NCBI RefSeq assembly: GCF_014905175.1
Contig: NC_057790.1
Location: 19,928,469 to 19,992,468, forward strand
Reading direction: 5' to 3'
Length of the DNA: 64,000 bases
Source: Aphidius gifuensis
Lineage: Eukaryota; Arthropoda; Insecta; Hymenoptera; Braconidae
The position numbers were made by a program, and so were the translations under genes. Within the stretch, counting starts at the first letter, position 1, and every line of letters starts with the position of its first letter. Below the pieces are notes generated by a model that was not told the origin of the DNA, did no database searches, and was given only the letters and a program-made list of their open reading frames with translations. Positions 1 to 12,849 of this stretch are shown piece after piece.

Positions 1-525
1 ATTAGCCAGTAGCGTTTCATTATGAGAACAGAAACATAAGATAATTGCGGACCACACTCAGCGAGAGAGAATGCATTCATATTGCCAAGTTACAGGTATT
101 ATATAACAACCATCATAACATGTGTTACACCCATACTTGCCAATAAAATGATGTTTTAAAATATATATACACACACAATACATTCATTTTATCATCAAAA
201 AATATTCAACTTAAAATAATCATCGGTGTTTTGCTCAAGTTTAGCTGGATATTATGTTCAACAACAACAATAACAACAAAAACAACATATTATTATTATT
301 ATTAAATATTACTATGGTGGAAATATAATTCTCGTTCGTGATTACTCTGATGGATTAATCTAAAATATATAACTTTACTCTGAAATTGTTTTGGTCCCAA
401 GAAAATTTCGAATTTCGATTGAGCTAATTTCGAAATAATTTATATATATTTTATCCGCATGAATTGAAAGAGAATGATAATTTTATTGTATATTCATTTA
501 AATAAATATTAATATATATTTATGC
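1..525. other. AT-rich flank 3' of the gooseberry exons
   Basis: No coding exon is supported here. If the strong GGTAAG donor at the end of the last recognised gooseberry exon is used, this stretch is intron and a further C-terminal exon lies off the left edge. If translation stops at the in-frame TAA at 526-528, it is 3'UTR and flank. A short trinucleotide-rich patch (CAA/TTA repeats) lies near 260-305. Confidence 0.5.
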
Positions 526-3500
526 TTACCCATAATTTTCGGTTGTCGTACGTGGCCATTGCTGTTGAGCATAATAATTGTCACTGTAATTATAGTGTTG
601 TGGATAAGCATTTGATGTTGGTGGTGCTGTTTGAGTATAACTTTGATAGTTGTCTGGATTACTTGGTGGATAATGTTGTGATTGAAATGATTGTAATCCC
701 ATTGTATTAAATGCATTCAATTGTTGGCTATTAAGTTGTTTACGAAGACGTGCACGTCTATTACTAAACCATACTTGAACTCTAGCTTCAGTTAATTTTG
801 TTCTATAAAATTATTTAAAAAAAAATTAATTTATTAATATATATTTATGGTATTAAATCTAGATATATAAAATTATGTAATTTATTTACTTTTGTGCAAG
901 TTCTTCTCTTGTATAAACATCAGGATACTGAGTTCTATGAAATGCTGCTTCTAATTGTTCAAGTTGTTCACCAGTAAATGTTGTTCTACTTCTTCTTTGT
1001 TTTCTTTTTAATAAAAGTCCAGGTTCACTTTCAGTATCAGAATCTTCTCCTCCACTACCACCTGTAAATAAAAAAATTCAAAAATTTATAATATATAAAA
1101 TGTATATAATTATATTTGATGCATAAAAAATCACAATGAACACAATCTTCATTGACTTGCAAGTCAGATTAGATTATCCATATAGATAAAGCTATAGTTT
1201 TTTTTTTTTTTCCATATACATATTTATTATTTAGATGATGGAGTATATTATAAAGTTCTTAAAGTTGCTATCGCAATCGACAGACGAGTGTATATGTATA
1301 TCAAAAGGGTTAACCCATATGAAATTTCATTACCCAGCACGTGCTAGACGTCAGATATACCAAAGATAGGAAGCAAATTGTACACGCCCACAGTTCACAC
1401 GCCCGTATTTGCAACCCACTATTAAATCCCTTGTGATTACATACTTTTTTCTTGCAAATCTATATCCTAAAACACCGAAGAAATTTTAGGCACGATGGGC
1501 AAACTGCAGGTATATTAAGTTCTTTGACATTCGAATAGTCTACTTCGACAATCGACAGCGTCTTTGCATGTCTACATCTTTTTTTAATATAATCTTTATG
1601 ATTTAAATATATTAATTTACTTGCTGATGATTGCAAAAATATATCAGCAAGTAAATATGTATAAAATAAATGACTTGATTAATACATGATAAGTTGGTGT
1701 ATGGGTTACTCAAGGACGTAGATATAAAATAAAAGAGTTTAAGAGTGCGTAAACCAAGCGGCCAACCATCATTGAAGATGAAAAAAAAATATATAAAAAT
1801 TTAAAGTCGCGGTTTCAGAAGATTAAAGGCCGCAGGTTATGGTCGTAAATTGTTATAGTGCGACGCTTCGTGGGGCATACCAAGACCAAGAATCTTCTTA
1901 AGCTTGACGATTTTTGCGACGAAACATCAACTGAACACTTTTTTTTTTTTTTTTATTTAAAAAAAATTATACTTTTATATATTATATATTTTTTTTTATT
2001 CTTTATCATTTTTACAAGTCACATTAAATCTTAGAAATGCTCTTATTCTATTTTTCAATGTCATTTACAAACACTCAGCGGAACCTTTGAAGATTTTTCC
2101 CGATTGCGCAATAATAGAAACTATATTTCTTTTGTATGTTTTTTTTTTTTTCATCTTTTCTTTCATTCAATATTTTCTTGTCGTTTATTTATTTTTTTTT
2201 GTTTGTGGTTCATTTGAAGTTTGAAGAGTTAAACTTGTTCAAAGAAATCATTAACTTGTGACTTTTAAATTGGTTACTGCGGACATATAGATTTGTGAAG
2301 GTATTTTGTGGTTTTAAATATATATCAAGGGTTGTAACAAACAATCAACTAAACAAGAATACATCTAAATCAATAGTCTTTATTTGCAAAGTCATTCTTA
2401 CGGTGAAAAAGTCAAGGGGAACTATGTTTTGCACATCAAGAAGGCTGATGGGTACCATCCACAAGATTAGTCCCACAGGAAATATATTTTCTCTCTCCAG
2501 GGACCACACGCAATATTATACATTATATATATTTTTATTTATTTTTTCATATAATCATCCCATTGAAATATACAGCTAATACTATATCAATATGCTTTTC
2601 AAGCATAGCCAAGATTTGTATATTTAAAAAATTAATAGTTATAAAAAAAAAAGAAAAAAAAAAGTTTGTTATAATATAATTACATTTAGATTTAAACTCA
2701 CTTGAACGAATTTTTATTTGCTCTACTTTTTTATCATATAATATATTTCTTTGGCAAATTTATATATTGTCTGTATTGGTGAAAGAGTAATGTGTTCATA
2801 CTGCGAGCAAAGGTAAATGTATAAAAATTATAATGAAATGTGTAAAAGGTGAAAAAATTAAAATAAAAAAATTAAAAAAATATATATAAGATAATAAACC
2901 TCGAGACATTCGTATATGAGTGCGCACGACGGGGAGCCCAATATATTTCTTATACGTGTCTTGAAAGAAATGAAAGAGTAAGATGAAAAAAAAAAAAAAA
3001 ATAATAAAAAGTTGTTCACGGGACACGAAGCGTTCCAATAAATAAAGTACGAAAAGGATTCTCTTTTTAGATATGCCGACGGGTAACTTAATATACATGC
3101 GTTCCAACACTATATATGAACAACCACCAAACTCATCTCGACACTTGTGAAAAAAAAAAAATACATACGTCTTTTCTTTATTACATTTATAAAATACAAA
3201 TTGAGTCGATATTTTTTATAAATAAAATTTCTAATTCATCAGCAGCAGTAAATATATGGAGAATGAAAATACAAGAGTTTGACGTGAATCAATTTTTTTT
3301 TAAAATATAATTAACTTACCAAGAATACCATCGATTGAATGATTACGTCGTGGATCATCACCGGGTCTTGTTGCTCCATTAGTACCACGTAAAAGCCGTG
3401 AAATACTTGAATTTGATGGAGCTCCTGTTTTATCACAAACACCATCTTGCTAAAAAATAAAAATGACAATTAAATAATCATTATTAATATAAAAAATTTA

Positions 3501-6314
3501 AAAAATATAAGGTATAGAAAATATTATCAATTAATTAATTTACCTTAATTAATTTTTCACGTATTTCCCAATTAAATATTCCTGGATTATCACGTTTAAG
3601 TTCTTCAATTCTTGTTTCAACTTCTGGTGTTGCAACACGAGGTTTACTACCACCAATCATACCTGGTTTAACTGAACCAGTTTCTTGATATCTATTTAAT
3701 ATTTTTGATACACAACCATGTGATACACGAAGTTGTCGTGATATCATACATGGTCTAACACCTTCATGTGCCATTTGTACAATTTTAACACGTATATGAT
3801 GTGGTAATGGACGTCCATTTATAAATACACCACCCAATTGATTAACACGTCCTTGTCCTGTTGAATTTAAATTCAAATTTAATTAATATTATTTTTTTTT
3901 TTTTACTATCGTTTTTAATGATCACAATAAAGTCATTCATTTAAATAATATATTTGATGGTTTTTTTTTATATATTTTTTTTTTGTGGTTGGAAAAATAA
4001 AAATTAAATTAAGTAATATTAAATTTGTGTGGGGAATGTGACGGTGATCGCGTGCGAGAGACAAGACATAACAAAGTTTACATATATGGTGGTCAGTTTC
4101 AGAAGTTCAAGTGGTGGTTTTGTGTCTATCTCAAGTTGTAAAACATATGTTATTTATTTTTTTTTTCGTTGCACATTATATGTTTATCTATATATAAATA
4201 TTTTCATATATATTTTTTAGTAAAATTTAAAATGACTTTTATAAAGCTCCAAAATTTATTTAATTTATTTTTATAATTTTTTTTTTACATATAAAATTTT
4301 GATGGTACTTTAAAGCTGGCTATTGTGTATAAAAACTTGTCATTCTATTGAGTTTATGAGTCTTTGGGTAATTGAAAGCGATAAAGAGTTCTATTGTTTT
4401 CATTTGCTTTATCAAAAGCCACGTTTCAAATGTCCAATTTGAAAATGAAAAAATAAAAATTAGATTTTACCTCTATCGTGATTCATAAATGAAAAAAAAA
4501 AAAAAGGAGCTGCTTTGACGATGTATATATATAAGCATGTAAAACCTTTGGATGGACACCTTGGGTATGACGTCAGTCAGGCCGCGGGGCCCGCCGGGAT
4601 TACAGGCAAGATCAAAAGATGCCGACCGACGCCTCGATGCGCAAGCGCTAAAGCACGCGCTTCTCTCTCTCTCTCTCTTTAACTTGTCGTTTTGAATCGA
4701 AAAAAAAAAAATCTAAATAAAATGTGCCTTTCGTATATATATAGCTCGTGAAGAATCTCAAGATACACTGAAAACTCCTATTATATGTATATTTCAACAA
4801 ATTACAGATAAAATACTTTTTTTCTTATATTTTAAATTTAGCAATTTTTTTTGCTAAAGGGTTGTATTATTCATTTTGGTATAGTCTACATAGACAATAG
4901 CCAAGCATCAAATAAATAATAAAATTTCAAATTCATTATACCGTTTATAATTTATTGAATCCAAAATAAAGCCAAGTTTGATAAAAATTTACTACAAAAA
5001 ACAGTTATAGATATATTAAAATTATAATGAAATTAATGTAAATTATATTTAAAAATATTAAAAAAAGCTAGTAACTGTATGCGTGATGTTATATAAATAT
5101 ATATATATAACAAAAATAAAAATAAAACAAATGGCTACATTTAAAATTACAAAAGTGCAGGCTTCATGTTAAATTGCATAATCGTTGGCTTGCTTGTGCA
5201 GATACTTCCTTCTGCAATTAGACCTTAAGATTCTTGGATATAAAAGTGAAAAATAATAAAAAAATATATATAGAATGAAAAATAAAAAAAAAATGTATAC
5301 ATATATTTAATACATAATGTGAACGAGAGGGTTATATAGTTAAAGTGAGGCACACTATGAGACCACCCGGGAATAACTTACACAAGATGATGCACAGTCA
5401 TTGCCCCTCTATCACCCCTATCCTTCATTTAAAAACCTTCTGCATTACACCTCAACAAAAATATTAATAATAAAAAACGAACAAGAGCTAAATAAAAATA
5501 AATTAAAAAAAGATTTTTTCCTTTTTTAAATAAATAAAAAAAAAATAAAATATTTTCGAGTATAAATAAATAAATTATTAATTATTGATATTATACAGCC
5601 ATTAAAAACAGCCTAATTTAAATTTTTATTTATTCAATGTCTTAATCAATATTTTAATTGAAAAAAAATATAAATATTTATATTTATTTCAAAATGAATT
5701 ATTAAACTAAAATTAATTTGACAATGATAGTGAAAAAAAAAAAATCAATTGTGTAAAATGGTATTGTGTATTCGATGAGTGTAGAGTTGAATAATGTGAA
5801 ATGAGATAAAAGTAGAAGTTTGTAAAGAATATTAAAGATATATATGTGTATATTTATATGAACGGTCAAGATAATACACAAAGTCGCGAGGGCTTCAATC
5901 AACGTGCCGTCGCCTCAGGCCGATCCGATATCAGACATTAGGTGCCCACGTACCATACTCGTTTTCACCGCCTCTTTTCTCTTTTATACATTTCAACAAC
6001 ACCCCTCAATCATATTACCTATACCACGATATCATAACGTTCCATAATCTTCCCCTTCTATTAATATTATTATTTTCTATGTTTTATTTTTTTTTTATTT
6101 TTTATATTAATTTTATTCTAATATGAGGTCAATATATATGTCGGCAAATAATATTGCAACTAGCAGTTTTATCTTTACTGTATAATTACTTAATCGTTTA
6201 TAAATTTATAATCAAAAAAAAAATTGATATGATTATAGGGAAATTAGTGTGTTGCTTACCTTGAAAAGGATATCCAGAGAAATATGGTGACATATTGAGA
6301 GTGCTGACAGCCAT
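526..6314 (-). CDS. gsb: Pax3/7-family transcription factor, gooseberry-like
   Basis: Segment-polarity and neural paired-box transcription factor. Five exons join in phase: 6314-6260, 3857-3544, 3449-3320, 1061-890 and 802-526. They give 315 aa if translation stops at TAA 526-528. Exon 1 encodes MAVSTLNMSPYFSGYPFQ, close to the known start of Drosophila gooseberry. Exons 2-3 encode the paired domain (starts GQGRVNQLGGVFINGRPLP, residues about 19-145), then the octapeptide HSIDGILG, the Pax groucho-interaction motif. Exons 4-5 encode a paired-class homeodomain with WFSNRRARLRKQ, so residue 50 is serine as in Pax proteins. The C-terminus is rich in Q/Y/P. The family normally has a longer C-terminus (about 430 aa in flies), and the last codons overlap a perfect donor (GGTAAGC), so another exon may lie off the window. 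Paralogues gooseberry-neuro and paired are the alternatives; exon 1 favours gsb. Confidence 0.9.
4560..4690. promoter_or_regulatory. GC-rich island with a TC-repeat in gooseberry intron 1
   Basis: About 130 bp of strongly GC-rich sequence stands out in an intron that is otherwise over 75% AT. It has a GCCGCGGGGCCCGCCGGG core near 4580-4600, several CG dinucleotides, and ends in a (TC)n tract near 4660-4680, which reads as GAGAG sites on the minus strand. No ORF or splice signals fit. An enhancer, promoter or GAGA-factor element for gsb is the simplest reading. This is inferred from composition and position only. Confidence 0.35.
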
Positions 6315-7664
6315 CAATTTACAAAACACTTATTTAATTTTTATAAATTTTTTATTTAGATCTATTATGCGATTTATTAAATATTCACGATTTTTTTTTA
6401 AGTATATAAATTCACTCTATATAAATTATTGATTTAAAAAAAATAAATAACACTATTTGTTTAATTTTTTATTCACTGAAATAATTAATTACTTTGAATG
6501 AAATTAACTATAATGTCTGTTGATATTTTTTAAATATAAATAGACAAAAGTTTAATTGAGATGAGTTTTTTTTTTTTTTTTTTCGTTATATCTATTTTTT
6601 TTTATTCTTTTGCGATGTCAAACAAGGACCTGTTGAGTCGTCGGTGTCTCGAGTCCTACTGTTGAGTTTAGTATTTGAAAAGTGGCAGGCAAGAAGTAGT
6701 CTGACTATAATGTACCACCTCAAGAACGTGTTTGAGATGAAAGATGTATCAACTAAGAAAACGAAAAGAAAAAAATAAATATTGCCGCACCTTCGAAGAA
6801 ACTAAACTCCGCCTATTCTTGTATAATAGCATTGAGAAAACAAGTCAAAAGGAGAAATAAAGTAGTTTTTTACATCGTACGTGAATCAAATAAATCGAGA
6901 GTTGTTATTGGTTCTTTCAATTTGTCTTTGCTCCGCCTCATGCAACCCACTTTATTTAACACCTACATATTTTATATTAAATTATTATTATTTTTGCATC
7001 ATTTTAATAATGCGTTTTTGCTTCATAAAATTTTGCTAAAATTATATCAAAATTATTATATTTAAATGATATTTTTAACTCTTAAATTAAGAAGTAAATT
7101 TCGTAGACCATAAAAGTTATGATTAAATTAAAGAAAAAACCAAACTATTTTTGTACTACATACTTTATTCGAAGGGGTTCTAAAATCATTCATTTCAAGT
7201 TAGGTGATCTGCTTCGAACATAATTCTGTGAACTAAAAATGCAATAGGGGATGCTACAAAAATTTAATAAAATAATTGGGCGAAAAAAAACACCAGTGAT
7301 TTCGATGATTCTCAAAGATTTCAATCATGCTGGGTCTGATTTTAATTCTCAACGAAAAACAACAAGTGAATTCTCAAATATACATGCTTCCTCAATCTTA
7401 TTACTATAATTGTTAATCTTTTCTGAAAAAAATTCTACAATTAGAAACTTAGGTTTGTAAATTTATTGCGTATGCACTAATATGTAGATAGAACATAATG
7501 ATTTTTGTGGTTTTTATTTGTGGTCATGTGCAGGGAGTGTAGAACAAATAGGATTTGTTAATGTTTTGCTAACTGCAAATTTTGTAAGAAAAAAAAAAAA
7601 TAAAAAATTTATCTAATAAACTCGACTGTTAACTGTTTGTAAACAATTGTGACTTTCAAAGTTC
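6315..7664. other. gooseberry upstream region
   Basis: This holds the presumed 5'UTR and proximal promoter of the minus-strand gsb gene, whose ATG is at 6314. A GC-richer patch at about 6610-6730 interrupts the A/T tracts and is the likeliest core or proximal promoter. No coding ORF is supported. Confidence 0.4.
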
Positions 7665-7672
7665 AAAAAAAA
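7665..7672 (-). terminator. RNA polymerase III terminator of the tRNA
   Basis: A run of eight T on the minus strand begins right after the tRNA-Val discriminator base, which is the normal Pol III stop signal. Confidence 0.85.
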
Positions 7673-7746
7673 TGTTTTCGCCCAGGTTCGAACTGAGGAC
7701 CTTCCGCGTGTTAGGCGGATGTGATAACCAACTACACCACGAAAAC
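7673..7746 (-). tRNA. tRNA-Val (anticodon AAC)
   Basis: The reverse complement folds as a full tRNA. The acceptor stem is GTTTTCG/CGAAAAC with discriminator A at 7673. The A-box-like D arm reads GTGGTGTAGTTGGTTATCAC. The anticodon stem is TCCGC/GCGGA around the loop CTAACAC (anticodon AAC), and the T arm GGTTCGAAC box is seen as GTTCGAAC within 7684-7696. There is no intron. The sequence closely matches the conserved animal tRNA-Val-AAC. It lies between gsb and a small membrane-protein gene, with its own terminator next to it. Confidence 0.95.
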
Positions 7747-8448
7747 GATGAAAGGTGAACTAAGTTTGACGTATAAGAGCTGTTCTATTAACTAGAATAA
7801 TTTTATCTAGTTTTTGGAGCAATGGGCAATCCCCTGAGAATTTACTTTTACCTTGTTTCAATCATTGATTAAATTCATTGACATTTATGTCTACTTACAG
7901 AGAATCATTTCTAATACAACTATACAGGGTATAATTTTTATTATAAATATTTTCAGAATATATTCATCATAAATAAATACTTAAATACATCATCGTGATA
8001 TGACAAACGCGAGTTGAATAACATTGAAATCACACGTGTCGTAATTGTAGTTTATGGGTGTCTGATTAGCCGAGAATTGAACGTGGGAAGGGTGCACTGT
8101 TATACATATATATACATGGGTTGAGTCTTTGAAACTGTTGAAATTACGAAATAATATAAAGTTCTCACATTCAATGTATCTGTGGTTATACTTTTGTAAT
8201 CATAATATTGAGAAATAATGAAATTCCATGACTGATTAGTAGAGTAATTTTCAGTTGTCTGATTATAAATATAGAAACAAATATAATTTTTGCTATATGC
8301 TCACTTCAAATCTATACACGATTCAATTTCCAAACTGAGTATAAGTAAAAAACAACAATTATTTTATTAATTTTAATTGATTTATATATTTAAACATAAT
8401 AACATTCACTGATCAAAATATTTCTTCGAAAAGCATGGCTCACAATAA
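7747..8448. other. Intergenic AT-rich spacer
   Basis: No gene is supported. The part nearest 8400 is the expected 3' flank of the minus-strand microprotein gene and contains a plausible minus-strand AATAAA-type signal near 8360. Confidence 0.4.
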
Positions 8449-8706
8449 TTATCCTGCCAGCATTATAAAAACATAAATAATATAAACTGGTGCTAGAATT
8501 GCAAGACAAAAAGCCATTACACCAAGCAATAAAATAAGTGTAGCCAACAAATAATTATTCATTGTTGATAATACACATTGTTCTGATGAACCACTGAATT
8601 CTTCATCTAAAAAAAATAAATATATATATCTATAGATATTTATAAATATTATAATTAAATAATAATTATTATAATACTGAATTTTATACTCACATTGTTG
8701 CTCCAT
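8449..8706 (-). CDS. Small two-exon integral membrane protein (56 aa)
   Basis: Exon 1 (8706-8694) encodes MEQQ plus one base and ends at a good GTGAGT donor. Exon 2 (8606-8449) starts after a T-rich TTTTTTTAG acceptor and runs to TAA. The join is in phase and gives 56 aa. After an acidic/serine head (EEFSGSSEQC) the protein is almost wholly hydrophobic from about residue 23: one helix at about 23-42 (LLATLILLLGVMAFCLAIL) and a second hydrophobic stretch at 44-56 after a proline. It ends in MLAG with no soluble tail. No family is recognised. Insects encode many such one- or two-helix microproteins acting in ER, Golgi or plasma membranes, but no function can be assigned. Clean phase and splice sites in AT-rich surroundings make a chance ORF unlikely but possible. 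Confidence 0.55.
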   Translation of the reverse strand: MEQQCEYKIQYYNNYYLIIIFINIYRYIYLFFLDEEFSGSSEQCVLSTMNNYLLATLILLLGVMAFCLAILAPVYIIYVFIMLAG

Positions 8707-9007
8707 AATGTTTACTAAAATTAATCAACTTTGTTTCACAGGTATTGTATTTAAATTCTTTTTTTTAACTCACAACTTGTCGTGTAAAATTTTTCAAGTT
8801 GTAGATGAGGTTAAATTATATATAGTTGATGCCAGATTGACGTATGATGACAAAATAAAAGTAAAAAAAAAAAAACCTATAGCTAGCACTTAAGTGGATA
8901 TCGTTTTCGATATAACATACACACACTGTAAAAAAAAAATCATTAGTTTTACCATGTTACTATAGTACTGAGGGACGCTTCTTGAAATATGGTATTGACA
9001 GATGATG

Positions 9008-9053
9008 TATATTTTCAGAATGTTGGCCAACCGGTGCACCTTCTGAAAATATA
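9008..9053. repeat. Inverted repeat (13-bp arms) able to form a hairpin
   Basis: The arm TATATTTTCAGAA at 9008-9020 is perfectly repeated in inverse at 9041-9053 (TTCTGAAAATATA). The 20-nt loop itself contains small palindromes (TTGGCCAA, GGTGCACC). It may be the centre or end of a degenerate miniature transposon or a structured RNA; no target-site duplication was identified. Confidence 0.6.
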
Positions 9054-10554
9054 TAGGTAAAGTGGAACTAGCCAAACAGTTGAACTACAAATTAATGAAA
9101 ACATGTTTCGTTAGCCTCGAGCCTTAAACATTTTTATTATTGAATAGGAAAAAAAAATACAAACAACCAACTTTTTGACTGGGTCCACTTTACTACCTCA
9201 AATTGTCTGTATATAGTAAATCTACGTGTCTCAATTACGAGAATTGTCACAAGTCCCATGAGCAATTTCAATTTTATAAAATTGAAAAAAATGAATCCTT
9301 ATTCGAAATCACATGTATAAATCTTTCTGTCTTGTGAGTGATCAATCGGCCCCCAATGTATATGTTACAATATTAATTCTCTTCATCTTGTAAATCATAT
9401 GTTTCTCTCAATTCTGAATAAAAAATAAAAAATAAAAAAAAAACAAGAATGAATTGAATTTGTATCAATTGAGAAACATGGTATTTCCCCTCGAGATGAA
9501 AATCAGCCCCAAGGGATCCATCTGAAATCAAATATAGTTTTTCTTTTTTTTTCTTCAACTTGTATATTTTTCTGTAGATTATTTGTACAAGGATCAATTG
9601 AATAACACTAAACTCAATGTTAAATTACAAGTGTCAAGTATATACATACATGAAAAAAAAAAAAAAGAAGCTAAAAGAAAAATAGTCTTAGTGGGCGTTG
9701 AGTTGCTGCCCCTCAGGAATAAAATCATACCTAATTGTTCCCCATTGATGTACCATTTTTTTTTTTGCATCCCATCAGTTTGAGGGCGGATAAAATTTTT
9801 AACATTTTAAACTTGAATATAAAAGATGTATCTTTTGATTTTTTTTTCTATTTCATTCTGATATTTTGTAGTCTTTTTCGGTTTCTTTTTTTTTTTCTCC
9901 CTCTCTCTTTGTATATGTATACACTGCACAGTGTTTCAGATAATAATATCTTGTGGTTACACGATGTCGCCAAAGTCATTGAGCTCTGTCGTAGTCTATA
10001 ACTCATCCTTCGACGTATTTTGACAAGTCAGTTAGACTGGACAGTGGCAAAAGTTTACCCTCCTACAGTGTTACTCCCTTGATACACACTAAAAAAAAAA
10101 TATCAATCATAAAACAAATTTGCTCGACAAATATTGGAGGCGTAATACAACGATGACTATTAATTTTTTTCATTTTTTTTTTTTATAATAATATAAAATC
10201 AAAACTATTTCATACTTGGCATACAGTTTGATATTTTTTCTTTAAATTTTTCAACCCATTTGAATTCCCATATTGTATAAAGCAATAAGCATAATATAAT
10301 TAAATTAAATTTAAAAAGAAAAATATTATTTGACAATTGAAACAATATATATATAAATATATTTAATTATAAAAAAATATGAGAAAAGCAATATGACATA
10401 AACTTGATGATTGATAACTCGTCACATGTGTCAATCATTTTTCGATTATGGCGAAAGGTTCATTAATCGAAATAAAATTTAAAGTTATTGTATTTAACAG
10501 TTTACACCTGTAAATTTGATTTGTGTTTATATGGTATATAGAGGTCTAAATATA

Positions 10555-10700
10555 TATATGAGGCCCAAGACCCCTTTTGCTTATAACGCGCGCAAAGGGC
10601 ATATATACATGGCCCACGGTTAATTGTCGGCATTTAATGAGTACTCTTTGACAACGTGCCGCAAGCAAACCACCAAGTCGTTATTTTTAAACGCACACCT
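10555..10700. promoter_or_regulatory. GC-richer non-coding island
   Basis: About 145 bp of mixed-composition sequence with ACGCGCGC, homeodomain-type TTAATTG and TTTAATGAG sites, and no ORF, inside the AT-rich desert upstream of gsb. It is a candidate conserved non-coding element, suggested only by composition and position. Confidence 0.25.
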
Positions 10701-12849
10701 TTTGCGAGAATATAATATATATAAAGAAATTAAAAAATTTTCACTTTACTATATTAAAAAAAAAATTTAAAAAAAAGGCCAGTATATACAAATAAATTAT
10801 GCATTTACTTGAAATTATTTTTTTATGTTAATGACAAGTAGCAAAAATAAATAAATATATTTATTTATAACATCGAAATTTTTTATACAATAATTTAATA
10901 AATATATCTTAAAATTTTTGCAATTTATTATAGTTTTTTTTTTTTAAATATTGAATTTTGATTGACTAATAATTTATTAAAATAAATTAATAATGATGGA
11001 CAGGTTGTTTGTATTTATATACACAAGAAACCATGAGATTTATGATAATTGAATGTAATTAAATGAAAGATGACTACTGTTTGTGCATATTTTTATCGTC
11101 ACTCATATGCTACATGACATTTTACAGTTAATTTTTTTTTCTTAATATTTAATCAAGTATGTTATTATTATTTGTGTATATATTTTTGTGTTAAATATGT
11201 TTATTTTACACAAATTATACAGTGAAATTATATTAACACACTCAGCTTATTTGCAAAAAATTATTTATAAAAAATAAACAAGCAAACTTGTTAATTATAT
11301 TTTTTAAAATTGTAATATTATTATGGTAAATAATTACAAGACAAAATTAAAAAAAATTAATTGTTATATATACTTAATAAAAATAATAATTTATTTATTA
11401 AAAAGAAAACAATAAAAATTATTTATCTATTTATTTTTTTATAAATTTAAATTATTTAATAATAATAAAAAATTAGTGTGAGAATTTTTTTGTATATACA
11501 AATATTTTAAAAAAATATTTCGGCTTTTTTTTTCCTTCTTTGATCATATTGAAATTGTTGAATTGTTGAAATGAGAGTGACAAAACAAATTGATACAATT
11601 TAGAAGCCCATCAGAATGATTAAATGGACTATAATAAGGCCCAAAAAATATATATGACCATCCAACACCTGACCAACGTCCGGTGTTATATGTATTTATT
11701 TGAGTGGTTATTGGCACAATGCTCAATGGATTTTTTTTTTTTTTTGACCTCCCGATATATATTACACTCTTATACCTGTTGTAGGATATATTCACTATAT
11801 CCTCGTTTTTATTTTATTTTTTTATTTCTAGTGTATATCCATTCAGAAAAATTTTTATCCTATATTTCCCAGGCTTTATAGTGTACATTTTTAAATGGAC
11901 CACACGCAGATACGTATCGTATCTCATCTAAAAAAAAAGAAAAAGAAAAAAAACCCTACGGAAGTATACAGTGTGACATGCTTGGTTATACCAAACAATC
12001 AGTCCATTGACAATTGCGGTCACTAAATCAAGATGACGGTACTTTTGTCGGCTTGCATCAAAATAAAAAACCGAGTGGCAATTCTTTGTGTTAAATATGC
12101 CGACACCATTGTTGTATTAACAATTTGAGTGGTTAAAAACATCATGTATTACAATAAAAAATTAAAATACTCGTATCATGAATATTCATTTATTATATAC
12201 AGTATATGTCTTTGCTAAATAATTAAATTATGAAAAACTAATATTTGACAAGACAAATAATTCAATGATATAATTAAAATTTATTTTTTAACAATATACA
12301 TAATAATATAATTAAAACAATTGATAAATTTTCAATTAAAATATTGATATATTCATTCAATATTTTTTTATTTCTTAAACGAATAATAAAAAAATTTTTT
12401 ATTTTTTAAATTTTAATGATATTTATATTCTTTTTATTATTTAAAAATAATTAAGAAAATTTTTTTATTTATTTTTTTTTATAAATAGATAAATATAGAA
12501 AAATTTAATTTAAAAAAAAAAAAAACAAGTAAAATTAATTTTTATTTGTTCTTTATAAAATAAAGGTGATAATAATTTTTTTAGTTGATGGTATTTGATA
12601 GCTACTGCTGGTCAATAAGGTATCATTAAATTCAATTGTAATTAATTTGATATTCAATTATATATTTTTTTAATTAAATTTTTATATTTATTGTAAATTT
12701 TTTTAGATGAAAAAAATTTATTTTTAGCTACAATACAAATAGTTTATTGAATTTTTATATATTTTATTTTATAATTTATTTATTTTTACATAAATAATTT
12801 ATAACTGATAACATATCAGTGATTAAAATATCATTAGTAATATTTAAAA

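Larger units (their letters stand above)
8707..12849. other. Gene desert between the microprotein and the secreted-protein cluster
   Basis: About 4.1 kb without a supportable coding gene. It holds a hairpin at 9008-9053, poly-T/poly-A tracts, and short GC-richer patches at about 9480-9530, 9690-9750, 9940-10080, 10555-10700 and 11880-12080 that could be regulatory DNA or non-coding exons. A minus-strand segment at 9370-9600 looks exon-like (acceptor at about 9522, short ORF ending DLQDEEN), but no consistent donor joins its parts, so it is not called. The right end, from about 12580, is the conserved 3' flank of the first gene of the tandem cluster. Confidence 0.4.

Noticed and set aside
2295..3310. 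ORFs inside gooseberry introns (2295-2579, 2796-3110, 3116-3310)
   Set aside because: Intronic, low complexity, no splice continuity with the gooseberry frame.
9373..9597. Minus-strand exon-like pieces (SDGSLGADFHLEGKYHV and ELRETYDLQDEEN)
   Set aside because: Acceptor-like sites exist but no credible GT donor joins the two pieces, and no ATG exon precedes them.
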